Shown here: piece by piece, positions 1 to 6,096 of the stretch
How the letters are laid out: every line of letters starts with the position of its first letter
How positions within the stretch are numbered: the first letter of the stretch is position 1
From: JBPBPI01 sp050954885
Lineage (GTDB): Bacteria > Pseudomonadota > Alphaproteobacteria > Caedimonadales > Caedimonadaceae
DNA length: 6,882 nucleotides
Assembly: GCA_050954885.1 (NCBI GenBank)
Contig: JBPBPI010000164.1
Coordinates: 1-6,882, forward strand
Direction: 5' to 3'
Made by a program: the position numbers and the translations under genes
The notes under the pieces: generated by a model
Told to the model about the DNA's origin: nothing
Seen by the model: only the letters and a program-made list of their open reading frames with translations
Databases searched by the model: none

Positions 1-20
1 TGGGGTATCCTTTTTGAGAT

Positions 21-452
21 TTAATACCCAAAATGATACTCCAATGTTTTCAATACTTTAAACTTTTTTACACGCCTCTTAAACATAACTCGGGTTAATA
101 TAGCTGGATTTTGAATAAGATTTTCTAAATCTTTCCCAAGTTTTTCTATACTTCCTTCATATATTAAAGTTGGTAATGTTATGATAGCTTCTTCATCTTC
201 AATCAATACAATTTGTTTTATATATTGAGCGGACCAATTTTGAGTTTCTACTTTTGGAGTAAAATTTTTTCCTGGAAAAATATAAGACCAATTTTCATTA
301 ATTTTTTTATAGGCTGTAAGAGCTGTATCTTTAACAATTTTATTAACTTGATTCTGTGTATACTCATTTTCTTGCACTTCTTCTACTAAAGAAGCAAATG
401 TTGTCTTTGATATTAGAATAGAAATTAAAATTAAAATTACTTTTTTATTCAT
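21..452 (-). CDS. Small exported protein of unknown function
   Basis: I do not recognise this 143-residue protein. Residues 1-20 look like a Sec signal peptide: two lysines after the first Met and Asn, a run rich in Ile and Leu, then TTFA before a likely cleavage point at Ala20/Ser21. The mature part, about 123 residues, has no cysteine and no further membrane segment. It is mostly polar and ends in a basic patch (FKRRVKKFK, 124-132), so a small periplasmic or secreted protein is the natural reading. The ATG has AAGGAA (463-468 on the plus strand) 10 nt upstream, which supports this start. The gene is clearly more AT-rich than the operon to its right, roughly 30% GC by eye, which could mean recent acquisition or weak selection. 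A short inverted repeat (3-8 with 24-29) surrounds the stop codon and might be part of a terminator cut off by the window edge. The reading frame is convincing, the function is not known. Confidence 0.72.
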   Translation of the reverse strand: MNKKVILILISILISKTTFASLVEEVQENEYTQNQVNKIVKDTALTAYKKINENWSYIFPGKNFTPKVETQNWSAQYIKQIVLIEDEEAIITLPTLIYEGSIEKLGKDLENLIQNPAILTRVMFKRRVKKFKVLKTLEYHFGY

Positions 453-709
453 TTTTTGTATATTCCTTTAATTAAAAATTAATTAATTACAAAAAATTTT
501 TCTATCTGTCAATTTTATTGTTTATTTAAATAGACAAGTAATTGAATTTTTATAAATCTTTTATCTCAATACTTTATGACAAGATATTTTTTTCTTTTTT
601 GATGTCCTTTAAGAGATAAGATTCGATTAAATTTTATCACCTAATATGAAATAGCAAACTTAAAGATTAATTAAAAGCAGTTACCTACTTAAAGATGCTT
701 ACATTTAAT
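453..709. other. AT-rich intergenic region
   Basis: Apart from the proposed promoter of the leftward gene and its ribosome binding site, I see no gene, RNA or terminator here. The stretch is made largely of A/T runs and its short ORFs show no recognisable protein. Loose inverted matches such as TTATCTC/GAGATAA occur but are at the level expected by chance in such composition. Confidence 0.6.
484..512 (-). promoter_or_regulatory. Putative promoter of the small exported protein gene
   Basis: Read on the minus strand, a perfect -35 box TTGACA (507-512) is followed by a 17-nt spacer and TAATTA (484-489) as a weak -10. Transcription would begin near 478, just ahead of the ribosome binding site at 463-468. 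The -35 and the spacing are good, but the -10 matches poorly and the region is so AT-rich that chance matches are easy. Confidence 0.4.
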
Positions 710-729
710 ATGGCGGAGGGGATGGGATT
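710..729 (-). repeat. Duplicate of the tRNA-Ser 3' end (direct repeat, copy 1)
   Basis: The 20-nt string atggcggaggggatgggatt is identical to 844-863, which covers the encoded CCA, the discriminator base, the 3' acceptor strand and the 3' half of the T stem of the adjacent tRNA-Ser, plus one flanking base. Both copies have the same orientation and start 134 nt apart. Here the match stops inside the T loop, so this copy cannot be a tRNA. Such tail copies are typical of attachment sites left by tRNA-targeting integrases and of tRNA-derived repeats. No integrase is visible in the window. Confidence 0.85.
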
Positions 730-731
730 AT

Positions 732-788
732 CGTGCTACGCACGTTGCCTTCGGCTCGTACCCGAGTTTTTATTTTTATCGTGGGTTC
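732..788. repeat. Structured spacer with inverted tRNA T-arm fragment
   Basis: Between the two tRNA-tail copies lie short hairpins at 732-744 (CGTGC/GCACG with a 3-nt loop), 747-755 (GCC/GGC) and 755-766 (CTCG/CGAG), then a T-rich run. Positions 777-788, tatcgtgggttc, are the exact inverse of 865-876, the 5' half of the T arm of the neighbouring tRNA-Ser. The segment therefore combines a direct copy of the tRNA tail with an inverted copy of the other half of the T arm. I cannot name this element. Confidence 0.6.
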
Positions 789-810
789 TCATAACATCTT
801 TCATCATTCC

Positions 811-840
811 CTATTTATCATTCTTCAGAATGATAAATAG
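811..840. repeat. Perfect 30-nt inverted repeat (hairpin) beyond the tRNA 3' end
   Basis: Positions 811-824 and 827-840 are perfect reverse complements around a 2-nt centre; as RNA this would be a 13-bp stem with a UUCA loop. It begins 4 nt beyond the encoded CCA of the minus-strand tRNA-Ser. It could help terminate or process the tRNA transcript, but no U-run follows it on that strand, so a classical intrinsic terminator is not supported. A repetitive extragenic palindrome is the other option. Confidence 0.75.
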
Positions 841-844
841 AAAA

Positions 845-934
845 TGGCGGAGGGGATGGGATTCGAACCCACGATACGCGTTAACGTATACACGATTTCC
901 AATCGTGCGCCTTCAACCGCTCGGCCACCCCTCC
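845..934 (-). tRNA. tRNA-Ser (anticodon GGA)
   Basis: On the minus strand the 90-nt sequence folds as a class II tRNA. The acceptor strands GGAGGGG and CCCCTCC pair perfectly, followed by discriminator G and an encoded CCA. The anticodon arm is CACGA-TTGGAAA-TCGTG, placing GGA at positions 34-36, which reads UCC and UCU serine codons. A long variable arm (ATACG/CGTAT stem) is typical of serine tRNAs. The T arm has the usual TTCGAAT loop, with one G-U pair in its stem. The gene is complete and looks functional. It faces away from the antiporter gene. Confidence 0.97.
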
Positions 935-947
935 GGATGTCTACTTT

Positions 948-976
948 GATCTAGCTGAGGCAGGTGAATATGTCAA
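948..976 (-). promoter_or_regulatory. Putative tRNA-Ser promoter
   Basis: On the minus strand TTGACA (971-976) is a perfect -35 box; a 17-nt spacer then leads to TAGATC (948-953), a weaker -10. Transcription would start near 941, about 6 nt before the mature tRNA 5' end at 934. The position and perfect -35 make this plausible despite the imperfect -10. Confidence 0.5.
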
Positions 977-990
977 CTCTAGAATTTTAG

Positions 991-1019
991 TTGAAGCAAA
1001 TCTTAACAAGATTCATACT
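991..1019 (+). promoter_or_regulatory. Putative antiporter gene promoter
   Basis: TTGAAG (991-996) and CATACT (1014-1019) are separated by 17 nt and each match the sigma70 consensus at four of six positions. A transcript would start near 1026, after the ATG at 1020 but before the TTG at 1050, so if correct it also argues for the TTG start. Confidence 0.4.
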
Positions 1020-1049
1020 ATGGTTTTATTTTATATAAGGGAAATCGTT

Positions 1050-2435
1050 TTGAGATATTTTTTAACCTGCCTTGTTTTTGTTTTAGGATTTCTTCCAAAC
1101 GCAATTGCCGCCAGCGTGCCATTAAGTTTTGCTTTTTCTCTACTATGGGGATTACCTTTTGTATTTGTGCTGGCATCACTGGCTTTACTACCCATGATTT
1201 TTCCTAAAGTTTGGCATGCTCATTATGTTAAAATTATTTCTGGCTATGCTTTGGGATTTTTAATACCTGTCTGGATTCATTATGGTGGATCAAATTTATT
1301 ATCCATCTTAGTTGAGGTCATTATCCATCATTACTTGCCTTTTATCTTATTAATTGGTGCGCTTTATATCACGGCGGGCGGCATTCAAATTATCATCAAA
1401 GCCCATGCCTCTGCCCTGATCAACACACTTGTGTTAAGCCTTGCCACTTTTGTGGCCGGTTGGATTGGCACCACGGGGGCTGCGATGCTTTTCATCCGTC
1501 CCTTTTTAAACCTCAATCGAACGCGGCGTCATCGTCAGCATCTCATGATTTTTTTCATTTTGTTGGTTTGCAACATTGGGGGCGGCCTGACACCTTTAGG
1601 AGATCCACCACTCTTCTTAGGATACCTGGAAGGCATTGAATTTTCTTGGCCCTTACGTTACATGGCCTTGCCGATGCTGACACTCGCAGTTCCTTTGCTG
1701 ATTGTTTTTTATATTTGGGACCGAATGCGCCAAGAAGATCAACCCATTGATAAAAAGATTACCTTTGACGTTAAGGGATTTCAGAATTTCTTTTATCTCA
1801 TGGTCATCATCGATTTGGTGTTATTAAGCGGCACCTGGAAGTCAGGTACCGGCATTCATATTTATGGTCATCTATGGTCCCTTGAAAATATCGTGCGTGA
1901 TTTAGGTCTTTTACTGGTGTCTTACCTGTCTTATTTTAAAACCGATGCGTCCCCCCGTCATGCCAATCATTTTCATTGGGCACCCTTAAAAGAAGTGGCT
2001 GTGCTGTTTGCGGCCATCTTTATCACCGCTTATCCTGTATTAGAAATGCTGAAATCACCTGCACCAAGCGTTTTCACACCTTGGTTGATATTACTTAACC
2101 ATGCCGACGGCACGCCCTCGTCTGCTCTTTATTTTTGGGCCACGGGCTTGCTGTCCAGCTTTTTAGACAATGCCCCAACTTACTTGGTTTTCTTCAACAT
2201 GGCGGGTGGTGATCCTGGACAGATGATGGGTCCCTTACAAAATGTGCTTTTGGCTATTTCTGCAGGATCTGTTTTTATGGGAGCACTGACGTACATTGGC
2301 AATGCGCCCAACTTTATGGTCAAAGCTATTGCCGAAAGTGACAACATAGAAATGCCAAGCTTTTTTGGCTATGCGGGCCGAGCCGCCTTACTACTTTTAC
2401 CCCTTTTAGGGATCATGACAATTTTGTTTTTTTAA
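1050..2435 (+). CDS. Na+/H+ antiporter-like ion transporter (CitMHS/NhaD-type)
   Basis: This is an integral inner-membrane transporter of the ion transporter superfamily, probably exchanging Na+ for H+; relatives are annotated as sodium:proton antiporters or putative citrate transporters. Most of the 461 residues lie in hydrophobic helices, by eye about ten to twelve. Characteristic motifs are GGGLTPLGDPPLFLG (177-191), SSFLDNAPTYLVFFN (369-383) and YIGNAPNFMVKA (415-426); the repeated small-residue and Asn/Asp-Pro breaks fit the discontinuous helices that bind ion or substrate in this superfamily. I chose TTG at 1050 because AAGGGA (1037-1042) lies 7 nt upstream. The in-frame ATG at 1020 has no ribosome binding site and would add ten residues. 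From the TTG, residues 1-20 resemble a signal peptide ending NAIA, or simply a first helix. It stands alone: a separate promoter follows before the mla operon. Family is fairly secure, the transported ion is inferred; a carboxylate carrier remains possible. Confidence 0.85.
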   Translation: MRYFLTCLVFVLGFLPNAIAASVPLSFAFSLLWGLPFVFVLASLALLPMIFPKVWHAHYVKIISGYALGFLIPVWIHYGGSNLLSILVEVIIHHYLPFILLIGALYITAGGIQIIIKAHASALINTLVLSLATFVAGWIGTTGAAMLFIRPFLNLNRTRRHRQHLMIFFILLVCNIGGGLTPLGDPPLFLGYLEGIEFSWPLRYMALPMLTLAVPLLIVFYIWDRMRQEDQPIDKKITFDVKGFQNFFYLMVIIDLVLLSGTWKSGTGIHIYGHLWSLENIVRDLGLLLVSYLSYFKTDASPRHANHFHWAPLKEVAVLFAAIFITAYPVLEMLKSPAPSVFTPWLILLNHADGTPSSALYFWATGLLSSFLDNAPTYLVFFNMAGGDPGQMMGPLQNVLLAISAGSVFMGALTYIGNAPNFMVKAIAESDNIEMPSFFGYAGRAALLLLPLLGIMTILFF

Positions 2436-2436
2436 A

Positions 2437-2452
2437 CGTCAAAGCTTTGACG
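2437..2452. promoter_or_regulatory. 16-bp perfect palindrome, possible operator
   Basis: CGTCAAAG followed directly by CTTTGACG forms a perfect palindrome that starts one base after the antiporter stop codon. Its right arm contains the proposed -35 box of the mla operon. No U-run follows, so it is a poor terminator; a dimeric regulator site is the better guess, though no regulator is known for it. Confidence 0.5.
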
Positions 2453-2475
2453 CGCAAACAATATAACGTTATAGT
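2447..2475 (+). promoter_or_regulatory. Putative sigma70 promoter of the mla operon
   Basis: TTGACG (2447-2452), a 17-nt spacer and TATAGT (2470-2475) each match the sigma70 consensus at five of six positions. Transcription would start near 2482, giving a leader of about 20 nt that contains just the ribosome binding site AAAGGA (2489-2494) before the TTG start at 2502. Both promoter boxes overlap palindromes. Confidence 0.65.
2462..2473. promoter_or_regulatory. 12-bp perfect palindrome over the -10 region
   Basis: TATAACGTTATA is a perfect palindrome whose right end supplies the first four bases of the proposed -10 box. Its centre lies 23 nt, about two helical turns, from the centre of the 16-bp palindrome upstream, but the two have different sequences. 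It may be an operator or an incidental AT-rich palindrome. Confidence 0.4.
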
Positions 2476-2501
2476 GTCGACATTGTATAAAGGATTATTG
2501 A

Positions 2502-3638
2502 TTGTCTCATCCCCCTAAAATTCATGTCTCCCATAAAGATCATGATTTTAAAATTCAACTGGAAGGTGAATGGCGTTCAGTGCATATGAAAGCCATGGAA
2601 CAATCGTTGGCAAGCATTCAAGTACCGGCAAAATCATCATTAACTGTGCTTTTATCTTCCCTTGAGATACTCGATACCGTGGGTGCTTATTTGGTGCTGA
2701 AATTTCTGAAAGATCTTGAGGCCAAAGATATTTCATACGCCCTGAAAAAGGGATCGCCGGCAACGATGGCGACCTTAAAAAATATTAAAAAATATCAAGA
2801 TTCTATAGAAAAAAAACCGCCAACTCCTAAATCTTTTTTCTTAAGTGATTTTCTGGGTGATCTTGGAAAAAATACGGTTCAAAATATTAAGACATTCATT
2901 CAATTTTTGTCTTTTTTAGGCGAGATTATCGTCATCATGGATGGATTGATCAGGCACCCAAGCAAAATCCGTTTTGTCACTTTGGTTGATTTGATTCACA
3001 AAGTCGGTGTCAGTGCCCTTCCCATTGTGGGACTCATTTCTTTCTTAATCGGTATTGTTCTGGTTTATCAAGGTGCAGATCAATTGCGACGTTTTGGGGC
3101 GGAGATTTTTACCATTAATTTATTGGTAGTCTCGGCCTTGCGCGAGTTAGGCATTCTTTTAACCGCCATTGTCGTGGCCGGCCGGTCAGGAAGTGCCTAC
3201 ACCGCGCAGCTGGGTTTTATGAAACTTAATCAAGAAGTTGATGCGCTGCAAGTTTTAGGGTTTAACACCTTTGAAGTTTTGGTGATTCCGCGGATTTTGG
3301 CTTTGATGATTGCGCTGCCTCTACTGACCTTTTTTTCCGATATTATGGCACTCATCGGTGGTGGCGTGACTAGTTATTTTCTTTTAGGAATTGGGCCTGC
3401 GGATTTTTGTCAGCATATGTTACTGTCTTTAAAACCTTGGACCTTTTGGGTGGGTGTAATCAAAGCGCCCTTCTTTGCTTTTTTTATTGCCTTAATTTCT
3501 TGTTTTGAGGGCATGCGGGTCAGCGGTGGTGCCGAGCGTGTAGGACATCACACCACCCAAGCGGTTGTGGAAAGTATCTTCCTGGTACTCGTCTTAGATG
3601 CCTTATTTTCCATTGTCTTTTCGTATATTGGAATTTGA
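2502..3638 (+). CDS. mlaE: MlaE-family lipid ABC transporter permease with N-terminal STAS domain
   Basis: This is the inner-membrane permease of an Mla-type phospholipid transporter. Its 378 residues exceed the roughly 260 of E. coli MlaE because residues about 8-105 form a STAS domain resembling MlaB; DTVGA at 58-62 is the usual STAS Asp-Ser/Thr loop, with Thr59 in the key position. A linker leads to the MlaE domain (about 135-378) with family hallmarks RELGILLTAIVVAGRSGSAY (214-233), the following QLGFMKLNQEVDAL (236-249), VIPRILAL (261-268) and GAERVGHHTTQAVV (343-356). About five or six hydrophobic segments are visible. The start is TTG, supported by AAAGGA 7 nt upstream and by the absence of a competing start. 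It is the first gene of the operon; the ATPase gene begins 2 nt after its stop. Fusion of the STAS domain removes the need for a separate mlaB, and none is seen. Family assignment is secure; the direction of lipid transport is not shown by sequence. Confidence 0.93.
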   Translation: MSHPPKIHVSHKDHDFKIQLEGEWRSVHMKAMEQSLASIQVPAKSSLTVLLSSLEILDTVGAYLVLKFLKDLEAKDISYALKKGSPATMATLKNIKKYQDSIEKKPPTPKSFFLSDFLGDLGKNTVQNIKTFIQFLSFLGEIIVIMDGLIRHPSKIRFVTLVDLIHKVGVSALPIVGLISFLIGIVLVYQGADQLRRFGAEIFTINLLVVSALRELGILLTAIVVAGRSGSAYTAQLGFMKLNQEVDALQVLGFNTFEVLVIPRILALMIALPLLTFFSDIMALIGGGVTSYFLLGIGPADFCQHMLLSLKPWTFWVGVIKAPFFAFFIALISCFEGMRVSGGAERVGHHTTQAVVESIFLVLVLDALFSIVFSYIGI

Positions 3639-3640
3639 GT

Positions 3641-4417
3641 ATGGATGATATTGTTGTTGAACTTAAAGATGTTTGTACCCGGATCAAGGATCAACAATTG
3701 CATGACCATATTTGTCTGCAGGTTCCCCGCGGTGAGATTCTAGGCCTTGTGGGTGCATCGGGCAGTGGTAAATCTGTTTTATTGCAAACCATTTTAGGAC
3801 TTCGACGTCCCGAATCTGGTAAGATTAAAATTTTTGGCCACGATCCCTATGCGGATCAAGACCGCGAAGAAATACGCCGGCGGTGGGGGGTACTTTTTCA
3901 AAGTGGTGCCCTTTTCAGCTCAATCACTGTGGGCGAAAATATTCGCCTTCCCATGCGTGAAATTGCCCATATCCCCAAAAAATTAGCCAAAGAATTAACC
4001 TATTTAAAACTAGATTTAGTGGGATTGTCGCCAGAAGCCGAGGGCAAACTACCGGGTGAATTATCAGGTGGTATGATCAAACGTGCAGCTCTCGCCAGAT
4101 CTTTGGCCATTGACGCTGAATTGTTATTTTTAGATGAACCAACCTCAGGTCTCGATCCTATTTCTGCCCGCGAGTTTGACACGCTGCTGAAAAATTTACA
4201 GCACAACCTGAATTTAACAGTGGTTATGATCACGCATGATTTAGACAGTCTTTTAACCGTGTGTGATCGTGTTGCTGTTTTAATTGATCACAATTTGATT
4301 GTTGACACGCCTCAAGCACTCAAACAACATGAACATCCTTGGATTCAAGAGTATTTTCAAAGTGGCGAGCGAAGCCAAGAAAAAATTCAAGAAAGAGAGA
4401 AAGAGATAGAACAATAA
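3641..4417 (+). CDS. mlaF: MlaF-type ABC transporter ATP-binding protein
   Basis: This cytoplasmic ATPase should energise the MlaE permease. In the 258-residue form all nucleotide-binding motifs are intact: Walker A GASGSGKS (38-45), Q-loop Gln87 in LFQSGALFSS, signature LSGGM (141-145) followed by IKRAALARSLA, Walker B LLFLDEP (161-167) with catalytic Glu166, D-loop SGLD, and switch His199 in ITHD. The LSGGM signature in place of LSGGQ and the FQSGALFSS context are typical of MlaF. I chose ATG at 3641 because GGAA (3630-3633) lies 7 nt upstream. A TTG at 3635, overlapping the permease stop, would add two residues but leaves almost no room for ribosome binding. The C-terminal tail is strongly charged (Glu, Arg, Lys, Gln). 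The stop overlaps the next start by one base (TAATG), indicating translational coupling. Assignment is secure. Confidence 0.94.
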   Translation: MDDIVVELKDVCTRIKDQQLHDHICLQVPRGEILGLVGASGSGKSVLLQTILGLRRPESGKIKIFGHDPYADQDREEIRRRWGVLFQSGALFSSITVGENIRLPMREIAHIPKKLAKELTYLKLDLVGLSPEAEGKLPGELSGGMIKRAALARSLAIDAELLFLDEPTSGLDPISAREFDTLLKNLQHNLNLTVVMITHDLDSLLTVCDRVAVLIDHNLIVDTPQALKQHEHPWIQEYFQSGERSQEKIQEREKEIEQ

Positions 4418-5295
4418 TGGAAACACGTGCAAATTACGTCATGGTTGGAAGCTTTATGATCACTTTGCTGGTGGCGGCCTTGTTTTTTGTGTTGTGGATT
4501 TCGCGGTTTGATTTTGGCAGCGAGGGATCTTATTACGATATTTTATTTGAAGGATCGGTCAGCGGCTTGCGAGATAACGAAGATATTCGGTATCACGGCA
4601 TTCCCATTGGAAAAATTAAAAAAATTGATATCGATCCTGTCAATCCTAATCGCGTACGGGTACGGGTAAAAATCACAGAAACACAGTTGATTCATAAAGA
4701 CGTCATCGCATCCATCGAAGCGCAAGGCCTTACAGGATATTCCTACATTCAAATACAAGGTGGCAGTCCCAAGAGTCCTTTATTGATACCAACAGATCGT
4801 GAGCCTTACCCCATTATCCCGTCTCAGCCCTCACGCTTGGATATGTTGTTTTCTAACGCGCCTCATATATTAAACCGTGTCAATGAACTATCGGAACAAT
4901 TAAATCAATTGTTTAATGAAGAAAATCGCCAGGAAGTTCAAAAAATTTTAAAAAATATGTCTGTTTTAAGCACGCAACTGGCCAGTGGTAAAGATTCTTT
5001 AGAAAGTCTTGTCACTGTTGCTAAAAAGACGTTAAATCAAGCAGATCAAACCATGGTGGACTTAAATAAATATGTTTCTCATAGCTTGCAAGACGTGTCA
5101 AAAATTACCGAAGATATTCGAAATGCGATTCAACAAAGCCAAGGTGGTGTCAACAATGCCTTGAACGAATTACCACGTACGTTAAAAAATATTCGCATTG
5201 CTGCAGAAAAATTACAAAAATTAACCAACACAATTGAGCAAAATCCGCTTGAGCTTCTTAACAAAAACAATGAACGAGGGTACAAAATACCATGA
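4417..5295 (+). CDS. mlaD: MlaD-type MCE-domain lipid transport protein
   Basis: This inner-membrane-anchored periplasmic protein binds and passes lipids in the Mla system. Residues 8-29 form one membrane helix. Residues about 38-117 are an MCE domain, recognisable from FEGSVSGLRDNEDIRYHGIP (44-63), IGKIKKIDID, and the closing GLTGYSYIQIQGG (104-116). After a proline-rich turn, residues about 145-275 are predicted helical with heptad-like hydrophobics. IEQNPLELL (273-281) resembles the NPxxLL end seen in many MCE proteins. At 292 residues it is much longer than E. coli MlaD (183), the excess being the helical tail. The ATG at 4417 was chosen because METRANYVMVG matches the usual MCE start and overlaps the mlaF stop by one base. 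An upstream in-frame ATG at 4339 lies inside mlaF and would add an unlikely highly charged leader. Its stop overlaps the next gene by 4 nt (ATGA). Assignment is secure. Confidence 0.92.
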   Translation: METRANYVMVGSFMITLLVAALFFVLWISRFDFGSEGSYYDILFEGSVSGLRDNEDIRYHGIPIGKIKKIDIDPVNPNRVRVRVKITETQLIHKDVIASIEAQGLTGYSYIQIQGGSPKSPLLIPTDREPYPIIPSQPSRLDMLFSNAPHILNRVNELSEQLNQLFNEENRQEVQKILKNMSVLSTQLASGKDSLESLVTVAKKTLNQADQTMVDLNKYVSHSLQDVSKITEDIRNAIQQSQGGVNNALNELPRTLKNIRIAAEKLQKLTNTIEQNPLELLNKNNERGYKIP

Positions 5296-5951
5296 ATAAA
5301 TCTTTTTACTTCTTTGTCCTTCTTTTATTATGTTCAGGTTGCATTAGCTTGTTTCCCCCACCTCCACCGCGGCCGCAGAATGTGCCTTTGGAACTGACCT
5401 ATCAAAAATTCTCTGATATCAAAACGGTGGCTTGGTCGTTGGCTATCGAAAAACCTTTGACCTCTCCTTCCCTTGATTCAAAACGCATGATTGTTCATTT
5501 GAAAAGCCCTGGACAAATTTCTGATCTACAACCACTCGAAGGCGTTGAATGGCCCGACCGTTTGCCCTCGTTGGTACAACAAAAAATGATCTCTGCCTTT
5601 GAATATTCAGATAAAATTTTGGCGGTCGGTCATACAGATGAAGATTTTTATGCTGATTATGCTTTGCAAATTGATCTTAAAAAAGCTGAAATTGATTTAA
5701 CCACGGATAATCATCAAGCATGTTTTGAAATATCAGCCAAATTGATTCGTCAGAAAGATCGACAAATTATTGCGCGACAAACCTTTTATCAAACTAAGGA
5801 TACTACAGCTTCGTCTCAAAAAGATTTTGTTGACGCCTATAGTCGTGCTTTAGAAAATATTATCCATCAAATCACGGCTTGGACGTTAAAGACAGGAATA
5901 AATATCCCCAAAGATGAACCAAAGTCATCTCAGATATCGGATCAAATATAA
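5292..5951 (+). CDS. ABC-type transport auxiliary lipoprotein (PqiC/DUF330-like)
   Basis: This 219-residue protein is a probable lipoprotein partner of the MCE transporter. Residues 1-17 form a lipoprotein signal: a Lys, a hydrophobic run, then CSGC with Cys17 as the modified residue. The -3 position is Cys rather than Leu, a mild departure from the lipobox. A short proline-rich tether (FPPPPPRP) follows. The body fits the PqiC/ABC_trans_aux pattern: an early strand ending LAIEKP, a middle part with VEWPDRLPSLVQQKMISAFE (85-104), which is the most recognisable family motif, then YALQIDLKKAEID and a C-terminal helix. Serine at +2 suggests sorting to the outer membrane if E. coli rules hold. 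The start overlaps the mlaD stop by 4 nt, with GAGGG (5276-5280) upstream, so it is the last gene of the operon. The family call rests on weakly conserved sequence plus strong context. I see no clear intrinsic terminator after it. Confidence 0.82.
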   Translation: MNKSFYFFVLLLLCSGCISLFPPPPPRPQNVPLELTYQKFSDIKTVAWSLAIEKPLTSPSLDSKRMIVHLKSPGQISDLQPLEGVEWPDRLPSLVQQKMISAFEYSDKILAVGHTDEDFYADYALQIDLKKAEIDLTTDNHQACFEISAKLIRQKDRQIIARQTFYQTKDTTASSQKDFVDAYSRALENIIHQITAWTLKTGINIPKDEPKSSQISDQI

Positions 5952-6096
5952 GTATAAAATTTAAATCGGACAAAATTACCTTTAACATATATCGACAGTA
6001 AAACCATAATTTAATTTTTAAAAGATTCCTGTATGGTCACAATTTCTGATATATTTGGGAAGATAAACAGATTTAGATGAAAGCGTTAAGACGGGT

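Noticed and set aside
811..840. Intrinsic terminator of tRNA-Ser
   Set aside because: The stem is strong, but on the minus strand it is followed by GGAATGATGA, with no U-run.
710..934. Two tandem tRNA genes
   Set aside because: Only 845-934 folds as a tRNA; the copy at 710-729 contains just the acceptor tail and part of the T stem, with no anticodon or D arm.
695..949. Plus-strand open frame of 84 codons
   Set aside because: It runs antisense through the tRNA-Ser and its tail copy; the WRRGWDSNPR string is the usual spurious translation of an antisense tRNA. No protein family resemblance.
2437..2452. Intrinsic terminator after the antiporter gene
   Set aside because: The palindrome is perfect but is followed by CGCAAACAAT and not a U-run, and its right arm holds a promoter box.
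2548..2763. Minus-strand open frame inside mlaE
   Set aside because: It overlaps a well-supported gene on the other strand, has no ribosome binding site that stands out and no recognisable protein features.
4000..4233. Minus-strand open frame inside mlaF
   Set aside because: It is antisense to the conserved ATPase motifs and has no recognisable protein features.
4339..4416. Upstream ATG extension of mlaD
   Set aside because: The added 26 residues lie within mlaF in another frame and are highly charged; the ATG at 4417 gives a standard MCE N terminus and a TAATG overlap.
5952..6096. Terminator or promoter between the lipoprotein gene and the Rpn-family gene
   Set aside because: I found no stable stem with a U-run and no pair of -35/-10 boxes with correct spacing that I would defend.
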